From the NCBI GenBank assembly GCA_001768675.1, contig MELN01000073.1, forward strand, positions 32,833-40,502: DNA of 7,670 nucleotides, written 5' to 3'. The notes beneath the pieces are model-generated. The model did not search any database. It saw only the letters and a program-made list of their open reading frames with translations, and was not told the DNA's origin. The stretch is from Actinobacteria bacterium RBG_16_64_13. Lineage in GTDB: Bacteria > Actinomycetota > Thermoleophilia > RBG-16-64-13. Positions within the stretch are counted from its first letter, which is position 1. Every line of letters begins with the position of its first letter. Made by a program: the position numbers and the translations under genes. Below are positions 1 through 5,927 of this stretch, in pieces.

Positions 1-1127
1 GGCTCGGTAGCGTACGGACCTCGGATGCCGGGACCGCCGTTGCCGATCACTACGCTGGTGCGCTTCGACGCCCACTCCTTGGCAAGCGCCTTGATGACCC
101 GCGCCGGCACACCGCAGATGGGAGCCGCCCATTCCGGGGTCTTCGCCACCCCGTCTTCCGCACCCATCACGTAGGCCTCGTACTTGTCCACGCCCACAGC
201 GTGAGTGGCGAGGTAGGCCTTGTCGTACGTGTTGTCTTTGAACCACACGTAGGTTATGGCCAGATAGAGAGCCGCGTCGGTATTGGGAAGGACGGGAATC
301 CACCGGTCGGCGTGGACCGCGGCCGCGTAGTTGATGTCCGGGCACACATAGATCTGTTTGATGCCCAGTTCGCTGTACCAGTAAGACAGGCGGCTCGGGA
401 GCTGGCCCTGCCAGCCCCACGGAGTGGTTTCCTGATCGCAGCCCCAGAACAGGAGCAGCTCGCAGTTCTTGGCCACGTCGTATAGCAGGTTGCTCTGCTT
501 GCCCTGGCCCACAGGCTCGCAGCCCCAGAAGTGCTTGCTGCCCCACCACCAGCCTTCCCAGCTGTCCGGCTGACGGATCTGAAGCGTGTAGCCGCCCCAC
601 AGAGGCAGCAGCTTGCGGCCGGCGCCGTGGCACGCCTGGACGACCTTGTTCTCTCCGTGCTGGTCACACTGATAGAGAAGGGCAGTCGGGCCGTATTTCT
701 CTTTGATGCGGTTCATCTCGCTGACGATGGTGTCGAGCGCCTCGTCCCAAGAAATACGAACATACTTGCTCTTGCCGCGGTTCTGCGGATTCCGCTCGCC
801 CTTGGGATCCCAGTCGACCCTCTTCATGGGGTAGCGGATGCGGGCGGGCGAATACACCCGTTTCTTATAAGCGATGGAATAGGGCGGGATGAGGGTCTTC
901 ATGCTGGGTTCGAAGGTGCTCCCCCGCACTTCCATCTTCCACGGGTTCATGTCCTTCTCGGGATCATACTTCCAGTCGTAGTGCATGGGACGGATACGGA
1001 TGATCTTGCCATCTTTGACATCGACCATCGATGCGTTCGATCCGTTCTCGGGCACGCCGCAGAAGCTGATGTCCCGCACCAGCGTGCGTTCACCCGACTT
1101 GCTGTTCTTGGCTCGGTCTTCTGCCAT
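1..1127 (-). CDS. Second transhydroxylase-like molybdopterin enzyme, large subunit (3' end cut by window edge)
   Basis: This is a DMSO-reductase-family (bis-MGD molybdenum or tungsten) catalytic subunit paralogous to AthL encoded at 3060-5657. The first 375 residues are visible and the frame runs off the left edge without a stop. Stretches shared with AthL include DVKDGKIIRIRP (about 36-47), MKRVDWDPKGERNPQNRG (101-118), ISWDEALD (125-132) and PDSWEGW (187-193). By alignment with Pelobacter TthL, His157 matches catalytic His144, Asp188 matches Asp174, and Ser189 matches the Mo ligand Ser175. The segment between them differs completely: HGENKVVQACHG replaces the HHxWGNVGYRH of true transhydroxylase. 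There is one N-terminal Cys (C23) and no CxxC set, so no N-terminal Fe-S cluster is expected. No Tat or Sec signal is seen, so it is probably cytoplasmic. The start was chosen for AAGGAGG four bases upstream; an in-frame ATG at 1154 is a weaker option. The substrate is unknown: another trihydroxybenzene or tetrahydroxybenzene transhydroxylation, or a catechol-type dehydroxylation, are both possible. A partner Fe-S subunit would lie outside the window. Confidence 0.9.
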   Translation of the reverse strand, partial: MAEDRAKNSKSGERTLVRDISFCGVPENGSNASMVDVKDGKIIRIRPMHYDWKYDPEKDMNPWKMEVRGSTFEPSMKTLIPPYSIAYKKRVYSPARIRYPMKRVDWDPKGERNPQNRGKSKYVRISWDEALDTIVSEMNRIKEKYGPTALLYQCDQHGENKVVQACHGAGRKLLPLWGGYTLQIRQPDSWEGWWWGSKHFWGCEPVGQGKQSNLLYDVAKNCELLLFWGCDQETTPWGWQGQLPSRLSYWYSELGIKQIYVCPDINYAAAVHADRWIPVLPNTDAALYLAITYVWFKDNTYDKAYLATHAVGVDKYEAYVMGAEDGVAKTPEWAAPICGVPARVIKALAKEWASKRTSVVIGNGGPGIRGPYATE

Positions 1128-1131
1128 CCCG

Positions 1132-1138
1132 CCTCCTT
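1132..1138 (-). promoter_or_regulatory. Ribosome binding site deciding the start at 1127
   Basis: On the minus strand AAGGAGG is followed by CGGG and then ATG. The spacing is short (four bases), but the match to the anti-Shine-Dalgarno is full. The alternative ATG nine codons upstream (1154) has only GTGGA directly before it. Confidence 0.7.
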
Positions 1139-1163
1139 GACGCTCCTCGGACATTCCACAGTC

Positions 1164-1179
1164 CGGAATAGCTATTCCG
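1164..1179. promoter_or_regulatory. Perfect 16-bp palindrome, candidate IclR operator
   Basis: CGGAATAGCTATTCCG is its own reverse complement. It lies in the 97-bp gap between the iclR stop and the start of the second molybdoenzyme gene, with its near edge 37 bp upstream of that ATG. The GGAAT-ATTCC arms resemble the GGAAA/TTTCC-type palindromes known for IclR-family operators (established for the family). That the neighbouring IclR protein binds here is inference. Half of the site, extended to the 11-mer TCCGGAATAGC, recurs at 5816-5826 in the gap upstream of athL. Confidence 0.6.
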
Positions 1180-1224
1180 TTTGTGTACTCTAGCTCCCAC
1201 TATGCCACCGCCTCCCGCTTCAAG

Positions 1225-2049
1225 TCAACCGGCGATGCCCCTCCCCCCCAGCGACTTGCTCAGCGCAGCCGCGGTGCTCTTGAGAGCCTCGGCTTTTTTC
1301 TTCCTCTCCCTAGGTCCAAAACGCTCGACCGGCGCCACGACGGTGAGCACCGCCCTGCAGCTGCCGTCACGCTCGAGAATGGGCGCGGAGGCCGCGCACA
1401 CCCGCAAGTCCTGCTCCTCCATGTCGTAGGCGAGGCCCGCGTCTCTTTCAGACTCCATCCGCTTCATGATCTCGTCCGAATCTGTAACGGTGTTGGGGGT
1501 CAAACGGGCCAAGCCCGCACCGACGATCCTGCGTCGCTCGGCCGTTGGACGGAAGGCGACGTGCATGCGAAACGACGAGTTGGCCAGAGTGTCCAAGATC
1601 CGGCCGATCGGCCGGTTCAACCGAAAAGGATGCGTGGTCGCGACCTCGTCCACCACCACGGCGCCCGCGGCGGCTCCCACGGTAAGTTCTATAGTCTCGC
1701 CCGTGGCTTCGGCGAGCTCCTCGAGAAAGGCGTGGGCGGCGCGCACGAAGCCCACGTACGAAAGGGCGAGGTAGGCCCCGGGAATCGTGGCCGCCCCCAG
1801 ATGGTACCGCTCGGTCCGGGCTTCATAGACCAGATACCCCATCGTCTCCAGCGTTCTCAGCATGCGGTAGGCCGTAGTCTTTGAGATGCCCGTTCGCGAG
1901 CAGATCTCGCTCAGCCCCCAGTCGGGGTGCTCTACGTCAAACAGCCCGAGGATGACGAGGCCGCGGCCAAGCGCCCGGACGAAGAAGTCACTTTCCTCGT
2001 CCGGGCGCCCCGCCGCGGGTGATCTCTGCCGGCCTCCGGCTCTCGCCAC
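1225..2049 (-). CDS. IclR-family transcriptional regulator
   Basis: A 274-residue protein, slightly longer than the usual roughly 250 because of an Arg/Gly/Pro-rich N-terminal tail (1-22). The winged helix-turn-helix spans about 25-90: RALGRGLVILGLF, then LSEICSRTGISKTTAYRMLRTLETMGYL as support and recognition helices, then a wing ending YHLGA. The C-terminal effector-binding domain runs about 100-268 and includes the family-typical GLAYDMEEQDLRVCAASAPI (205-224) and a hydrophobic strand VLTVVAP. IclR proteins bind small, often aromatic, ligands and act as repressors or activators. The start is GTG at 2049; the first internal Met (about 63) would delete part of the DNA-binding domain. The GTG is only four bases past the athS stop, with AAAAGG about nine bases before it, so it is probably translated from the athLS message and may autoregulate. 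Control of the trihydroxybenzene genes is inferred from position. Confidence 0.93.
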   Translation of the reverse strand: MARAGGRQRSPAAGRPDEESDFFVRALGRGLVILGLFDVEHPDWGLSEICSRTGISKTTAYRMLRTLETMGYLVYEARTERYHLGAATIPGAYLALSYVGFVRAAHAFLEELAEATGETIELTVGAAAGAVVVDEVATTHPFRLNRPIGRILDTLANSSFRMHVAFRPTAERRRIVGAGLARLTPNTVTDSDEIMKRMESERDAGLAYDMEEQDLRVCAASAPILERDGSCRAVLTVVAPVERFGPRERKKKAEALKSTAAALSKSLGGRGIAG

Positions 2050-2053
2050 TGGC

Positions 2054-2893
2054 TCAAGCCTTTTCGAGCACGATCAAGCCAAGATTCAAACTCTTGTCGA
2101 GGGTCACCGCGGTGGAGTACGCCTGGTAGCCGGGCGCTTCGACCGTGACGTCGTAACGACCGCCTAGCCCCAGTTTGTCAACCACGAACTCGCCGTAGTT
2201 GTTGGCCACGCCTTCGCCGGCCTTGGCGCCGCCGGACTGTACCGTGACCTTGGCGCCTTCGGCGCATTCATCCGTGTCTTTGTACGCGACACTCGCGGAG
2301 ACGAAGACCTTGTCCCAGCGATAGAAGTTCTTATAGAGCACCCGGGGCTTGGTACCCAGGCCGGCCTGGTAGGCTTCCAGCCCTTCGGCAGCCGTCATCT
2401 TCGCCATCTCGGCGTCGTCGGCCAAGACGAGCTTGATGGCGCCGGTGGGGCATACCTGCGAGCAGCGGGTCTCGGTCCAGCCCTCGTCGATGAGGTGCGC
2501 GCATCCCGTGCACTTCTGCGCCACCTGGGCTTCCTCATTCCAGTATATGGCGCCGTACGGGCAGGTCTCGACGATCTCCGGATGGCCCTTGGCTTTCACC
2601 GGGTCGATCATATTGATGCCGTCTTCCCGCTTGTAGACCGTGCCGGCCGGGGATTTCTTGATGCAGGGGGCCTCTTCGCAATGCATGCAGGGCTGGGGCA
2701 GATAGACCACCTGGACGATGGGGACTTGCCCTCGTTCCTTGCGGTGGATGTTCATCCAACGATGCCCCGACCAGGGTTGCGCCACGGAGTAGGGAGGGAA
2801 GTCGTTACCTACGAACTCGTCCTTGTCCGCCAGGAAGCAATCGTTGCAGTCGTGGCAGCGGGCGCAGTCGATGATGAGGTTCCATTTCCTCAT
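2054..2893 (-). CDS. athS: Pyrogallol-phloroglucinol transhydroxylase small (Fe-S) subunit
   Basis: A 279-residue electron-transfer partner of AthL, close in length and layout to Pelobacter acidigallici TthS. Residues 1-155 form a ferredoxin-like region with twelve probable cluster cysteines for three [4Fe-4S] centres: C10, C13, C16, C19; C69, C72, C77; C111; C128, C131; C144, C148. As in TthS, the second group lacks the usual fourth Cys (Ser81 here). Residues about 195-279 are a beta-rich transthyretin/carboxypeptidase-regulatory-like domain (GAKVTVQSGG, NNYGEFVVDKL, YDVTVEAPGY), matching the third domain of TthS. The linker has the conserved LGTKPRVLYKNFYRWDK. An oddity is that the usual cluster Cys at residue 23 is Asp, while residue 10, normally Val, is Cys. 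The start at 2893 is fixed by AAAGGAG eight bases upstream and by alignment with TthS. It lies 166 bp after athL and four bases before iclR. Confidence 0.93.
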   Translation of the reverse strand: MRKWNLIIDCARCHDCNDCFLADKDEFVGNDFPPYSVAQPWSGHRWMNIHRKERGQVPIVQVVYLPQPCMHCEEAPCIKKSPAGTVYKREDGINMIDPVKAKGHPEIVETCPYGAIYWNEEAQVAQKCTGCAHLIDEGWTETRCSQVCPTGAIKLVLADDAEMAKMTAAEGLEAYQAGLGTKPRVLYKNFYRWDKVFVSASVAYKDTDECAEGAKVTVQSGGAKAGEGVANNYGEFVVDKLGLGGRYDVTVEAPGYQAYSTAVTLDKSLNLGLIVLEKA

Positions 2894-2901
2894 TTGGCAG
2901 G

Positions 2902-2908
2902 CTCCTTT
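2902..2908 (-). promoter_or_regulatory. Ribosome binding site deciding the athS start
   Basis: AAAGGAG sits eight bases before the ATG at 2893 on the minus strand. It supports this start over the in-frame ATG at 3016, which would add about 41 non-family residues. Confidence 0.8.
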
Positions 2909-2966
2909 CGGAATGAAGCTTCGTCGCCGGGGTGCGATCGGCGAGTGGGGGTCAAGGACGCAGGGA

Positions 2967-2991
2967 GCGCGCGCAGCGGCGCTACGCGCGC
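2967..2991. repeat. GC-rich inverted repeat in the athL-athS gap
   Basis: Twelve-base arms GCGCGCGCAGCG (2967-2978) and CGCTACGCGCGC (2980-2991) flank a single G and pair with one mismatch (2974/2984). In the athLS transcript this would fold into a very stable hairpin about 75 bases upstream of the athS start. No T-rich tract follows it on the minus strand, so it does not look like a terminator. It may instead stabilise the athL message or tune AthL:AthS output. The role is inference. Confidence 0.6.
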
Positions 2992-3059
2992 GACTGAGGA
3001 CGATGAATCGCGCCACCTAGCGCAGTCCCGGCGGCCGAAGGCTTTGTTCTGGAAGGAGC

Positions 3060-5657
3060 TCAAACCGCTCCTTCCCATTTCTCCACCTGGATGAGGCAGG
3101 AGTTGTTGGCCATGGCTGTGGAAGTAGGCGTGATGAAGCGTTTGGGAGCCAGAATGTTGATACATCCGGAAGTATCCGGAGAGTATCCCGGCTCTCCCAG
3201 GGGCAAGTAATCCGCGCAAGACTCATATGAGTGCACCGTCCCGGCGGGGACCCGTTCTCCGACCTGGGCACACAGGATCACGGCGCCCCGGTCGTTGAAG
3301 GCCCGGATCAGATCGCCATTCTCGATCCCGCGAGCGGCGGCGTCCTTGGTGTTGAGGCGCATGAGCCAGTAGCGGTGCCCATTGACCAGCACCCGGTGGT
3401 CCTTGACCTCGTTCAGCCAGCTCTCCTTTGAATCGCCCATTGTGTGGAAGCTGTAGCGGGGATGCGGAGAGACCATCTGCAGGGGGTATTTGCTGTAGAG
3501 CTCAGTCGTCCGGTGGCCCTCCCAGCTCGGTATGTACTGCGGGCCCAGAGGGGGCCGCTCCGGATCCACGACCCCGCTCACCTGTTCGAACCGTGTGAGG
3601 CTGCTGGACACGAACTCGATCTTGCCGCTGGCGGTCTGCAAAGTGCTGAGGGCGACGGTATCCGCCGGATGCGGGCCCCAGTCAGGGGTGTCCTTGACCC
3701 GCCCTTCGGCGAACCAGCGCATGGCCGGCGTGGACTTGTGGTCTTTGGGGAAGGGCACCACGTAGTAGCCCTTCTTCTCAAACTCTTCCCAGGTGATGTT
3801 CTTGGCCAGGTCGGTCGCCTTGAAGTATTCCTTCACCCACTGGAGCTCGTCCTTGCCGCCCATGGTGAAGATCTCGCCGATTCCGAGACGCTCGGCGAAC
3901 ATGCGGAAGATATCGTAGTCCGACTTCGACTCGCCCAGCGGCTCGATGCACTTCTTCTGGAGCACCATCATGCGATGGTTGGTCTGCGTGAAGTTGTGAG
4001 GGATGTAGCCTGAGCAGTTGGCGAATTCGCTGATATCCCAACGCTCGAAGTTGGTGCAGGCCGGCAGGATGATGTCGGCAAACCGGGCTTCGCCTTCAAA
4101 CCAGATGCACTGGTTCACCACCATGCCGACTTTGCCCTCGCGGTACGCCTTTACGTAGCGGTTGGTCTCGGTCATGGTGCCGATGAAGGACGTCCCATAC
4201 TTCCAGTACATCTGGACGTGCGGATAGCCGGCGGCCGGGTACTGGTACTTCTGCAGCTGCGACTGGATCGACGAGCCGCAGAAGCCCTTTCCGCGCCATT
4301 CCACCTTCTCGTGCATCATGGCCTCGGGGATCCTGATGCGCGGGACCGTCTGGCCCTCGGTGGAGTGGTGGGCCGTTCTCGTGGCGCCGCGAGTGTTCGC
4401 GAACATGCGGTACACGAATTCGTAGCCGGCCGCTGAGTTGTCCACGTCGCCCGAGATACCACCTTCGGCATACCCCGGGAAGAAGAACGATTCGTCACTG
4501 GGCGCGCCTTGAGAGGTACCCCAGATGTTGCTTCCCGGCTTGCCGTAGCCCTGCATCGCGGCCAGGGCGACCATGACCCGGGCCCACTCGTTCCCCGTGG
4601 CGGACCGGCAGGCGCCACCCCAACCACCGAGGCCGCCGGCGGCCAGCATGGTCTTCTTAGCGCCCCACTCACGAGCCAACGCCCGGATCTCACGCGCCGG
4701 AATGCCGCATTCCACCTCTGCCCATTGCGGAGTCTTGGGTTGCCCGTCGCTCTTGCCGAGCACATAGTCTTTCCACTCGTCGAAGCCAGTGGTGCGCTTG
4801 GCGATGTAATCCTTGTCGTAGAGGTCTTCAGTCAGCCACGTGTAGGCGATGCCGAGCCCGAAGGCCACATCGGTTCCCAGCCTCGGCGCGAACCACTTGT
4901 CGGCGAAGAGGCCGGCGGTGTGGTTGAACATGGGGTCGACGAACACCATCTTCATCCCGAGTTCCTTCATCCAGAACCGGCGCGGCGTACTCTCGAAAGC
5001 TGAATAGATGCCGCCGCCGCTGGTCTCCGGATCAGACGACCAGAACACGATCATCTCGCTGTTCTTCATGGCGTCTTCAAGCAGATCGTACTGCTCGGGG
5101 ATCCCCAACCTGTGGCTGTTGCCCCACATGTGCGTGGCACCCCAATGCCAGCCTTCCCAGCTATCGGGGTTGTGCTCACCGTAGGTGTACCCGATCAGGT
5201 TCATGAAACGGAAGTAGGTGCTGTGGCGATAGCCCACGTTGCCCCACAAATGGTGGGAGCCAGGAGTAGTCAGGATCGCGCCTGGGCCGTATTCCCGCTT
5301 CAGCCGGACGATCTCGTCGCACACGATGTCGAGTGCTTCGTCCCAGCTGATCGGCACATAACCGGACACGCCCCGATTCTGGACATTGCGTTCACCCTTG
5401 GGATCGAAGTCCACCCGCTTAAGGGGGGTGAGAACCCGCTTCGGTGAATAGACCATGGACTTCTGCGCCACCGCGTGCGGCGATAGCGTCGTCCGCCGCG
5501 GGGGCTTGAACGAGCGCCCCCGGGCCTCGATAGTCCACCCCTGGGCGTCGTTCTCGTCCAGATCGATGGGTGTCATGCGAACGATCTTCCCGTCCTGCAC
5601 ATCGACGAAGACGGGACCGCCCGTCGTGCAGTTGGTCAGTCTTTCAATCTTTCCCAT
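3060..5657 (-). CDS. athL: Pyrogallol-phloroglucinol transhydroxylase large (molybdopterin) subunit
   Basis: An 865-residue catalytic subunit of the cytoplasmic Mo enzyme that makes phloroglucinol from pyrogallol with 1,2,3,5-tetrahydroxybenzene as hydroxyl donor (EC 1.97.1.2). It aligns along its whole length with Pelobacter acidigallici TthL (875 residues), from MGKIERLTN to the C-terminal MANNSCLIQVEKW. Known active-site residues are all present: His135 (TthL His144) in GSHHLWGNVGYRH, Asp165 and the Mo ligand Ser166 (Asp174, Ser175) in HNPDSWEGW, and Tyr396 (Tyr404) in FPGYAEGGISGD. The bis-MGD-binding GGLGGWGGACR (341-351) and the late YPLQMVSPHPRYSFHTMGDS are also conserved. A surface loop near residue 97 is shorter than in TthL. 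No Fe-S motif or signal peptide is seen, as expected for this subunit. The start has GGAGGT eight bases upstream. It is the first gene of the athL-athS-iclR unit. A related resorcinol-hydroxylase role is possible but less likely, given the residue match and the neighbouring ring-opening genes. Confidence 0.95.
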   Translation of the reverse strand: MGKIERLTNCTTGGPVFVDVQDGKIVRMTPIDLDENDAQGWTIEARGRSFKPPRRTTLSPHAVAQKSMVYSPKRVLTPLKRVDFDPKGERNVQNRGVSGYVPISWDEALDIVCDEIVRLKREYGPGAILTTPGSHHLWGNVGYRHSTYFRFMNLIGYTYGEHNPDSWEGWHWGATHMWGNSHRLGIPEQYDLLEDAMKNSEMIVFWSSDPETSGGGIYSAFESTPRRFWMKELGMKMVFVDPMFNHTAGLFADKWFAPRLGTDVAFGLGIAYTWLTEDLYDKDYIAKRTTGFDEWKDYVLGKSDGQPKTPQWAEVECGIPAREIRALAREWGAKKTMLAAGGLGGWGGACRSATGNEWARVMVALAAMQGYGKPGSNIWGTSQGAPSDESFFFPGYAEGGISGDVDNSAAGYEFVYRMFANTRGATRTAHHSTEGQTVPRIRIPEAMMHEKVEWRGKGFCGSSIQSQLQKYQYPAAGYPHVQMYWKYGTSFIGTMTETNRYVKAYREGKVGMVVNQCIWFEGEARFADIILPACTNFERWDISEFANCSGYIPHNFTQTNHRMMVLQKKCIEPLGESKSDYDIFRMFAERLGIGEIFTMGGKDELQWVKEYFKATDLAKNITWEEFEKKGYYVVPFPKDHKSTPAMRWFAEGRVKDTPDWGPHPADTVALSTLQTASGKIEFVSSSLTRFEQVSGVVDPERPPLGPQYIPSWEGHRTTELYSKYPLQMVSPHPRYSFHTMGDSKESWLNEVKDHRVLVNGHRYWLMRLNTKDAAARGIENGDLIRAFNDRGAVILCAQVGERVPAGTVHSYESCADYLPLGEPGYSPDTSGCINILAPKRFITPTSTAMANNSCLIQVEKWEGAV

Positions 5658-5665
5658 ACCTGCCT

Positions 5666-5671
5666 ACCTCC
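5666..5671 (-). promoter_or_regulatory. Ribosome binding site of athL
   Basis: GGAGGT on the minus strand lies eight bases before the ATG at 5657. It agrees with the start predicted by alignment to the N-terminus of TthL. Confidence 0.7.
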
Positions 5672-5721
5672 GCCCGATCCGTTAGCCGCGGTGCCGTTGT
5701 TTATTCCCCAAATCCCGTGAA

Positions 5722-5734
5722 TCCAAGTGTTGGA
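5722..5734. promoter_or_regulatory. Short palindrome upstream of athL
   Basis: TCCAA-GTG-TTGGA has perfect five-base arms around three bases and lies 65 bp upstream of the athL start. Its centre is 25 bp from the centre of the palindrome at 5747-5759. It could be a regulator half of a paired site, but it is short enough to arise by chance. Confidence 0.35.
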
Positions 5735-5746
5735 AGCTACACCTAG

Positions 5747-5759
5747 CGTACAGTGTACG
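5747..5759. promoter_or_regulatory. Perfect 13-bp palindrome upstream of athL
   Basis: CGTACA-G-TGTACG has perfect six-base arms around one base, 90 bp upstream of the athL start. It is a plausible operator for a dimeric regulator. Its sequence is unlike the 16-bp palindrome at 1164, so if functional it may bind a different protein. Confidence 0.4.
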
Positions 5760-5815
5760 GTCCGCACGCGCACGACTTGTAGGTCCCCGCGCCACCATGC
5801 GCATAAATCCCATTC

Positions 5816-5826
5816 TCCGGAATAGC
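5816..5826. promoter_or_regulatory. Half-copy of the candidate IclR operator
   Basis: TCCGGAATAGC matches 11 of 11 bases with 1162-1172, which covers the left half of the palindrome upstream of the second molybdoenzyme gene. The right half is not preserved (ACCCCG follows). Its presence in the regulatory gap of the other transcription unit suggests a shared regulator, most simply the IclR protein. Confidence 0.45.
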
Positions 5827-5863
5827 ACCCCGCTGCACGGTCCGCCCCCGCGGCCTCTGCGCG

Positions 5864-5901
5864 AAAGAAGACCCCCTGCCGGAAACCACCGGCAGGGGGT
5901 C
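5864..5901 (-). terminator. Intrinsic terminator after the cyclase gene
   Basis: On the minus strand a perfect 13-bp GC-rich stem (GACCCCCTGCCGG with its complement, 5901-5889 and 5882-5870) closes a six-base loop TGGTTT and is followed by TTCTTTC. It begins 27 bp past the cyclase-family stop codon. On the plus strand the stem is followed by GGATCTAG, so termination is directed on the minus strand. It separates the dehydrogenase-cyclase unit from athLS-iclR. Confidence 0.85.
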
Positions 5902-5927
5902 GGATCTAGATGATCGTGATCGGGATC

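Larger units (their letters stand above)
5658..5863 (-). promoter_or_regulatory. athL upstream regulatory gap
   Basis: About 200 bp without a gene lie between the upstream terminator and athL, and should hold the athLS-iclR promoter and operators. Three short symmetric or shared elements are visible (5722-5734, 5747-5759 and 5816-5826, listed separately). I see no convincing sigma-70 or sigma-54 promoter. The best pair, TTGGAT-17 bp-TAAACA on the minus strand, matches only half of each consensus. Confidence 0.5.

Noticed and set aside
1..1127. N-terminal [4Fe-4S] cluster in the second molybdoenzyme, as in formate dehydrogenases
   Set aside because: Only one Cys (C23) occurs in the first 150 residues, so no four-Cys motif exists. 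This agrees with AthL-type large subunits.
1128..1154. Alternative start of the second molybdoenzyme at 1154
   Set aside because: It would add nine residues and has a poor ribosome binding site, while a full AAGGAGG precedes the ATG at 1127. It is not excluded.
1164..1179. The 16-bp palindrome read as a transcription terminator for iclR
   Set aside because: It has no loop-forming centre, it is AT-rich in the middle, and no T-tract follows on the minus strand. Operator function fits better.
1191..1207. Possible sigma-54 promoter on the minus strand (TGGCATAGTGGGAGCT, a GG-N10-GC pattern)
   Set aside because: The -12 element lacks the TT of TTGC, and no enhancer-binding activator gene is in view. 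The match is too weak to list.
531..1884. Plus-strand open frames (531-1193 and 1183-1884) opposite the second molybdoenzyme and iclR
   Set aside because: Both are antisense to genes with strong protein-level support, and they show no motif or convincing ribosome binding site.
2894..3016. Upstream in-frame start for athS at 3016
   Set aside because: The added Arg/Ala-rich residues do not resemble the family, the extension would run through the GC-rich inverted repeat, and AAAGGAG stands at the ideal distance from the ATG at 2893.
5700..5731. Sigma-70-like TTGGAT-17-TAAACA upstream of athL
   Set aside because: Only three of six bases match in each box. In a GC-rich genome this is not enough without a mapped start.
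5757..5845. Direct repeat ACGGTCCGC at 5757-5765 and 5837-5845
   Set aside because: A nine-base match within about 200 bp of GC-rich sequence can easily occur by chance, and it has no symmetry or third copy.
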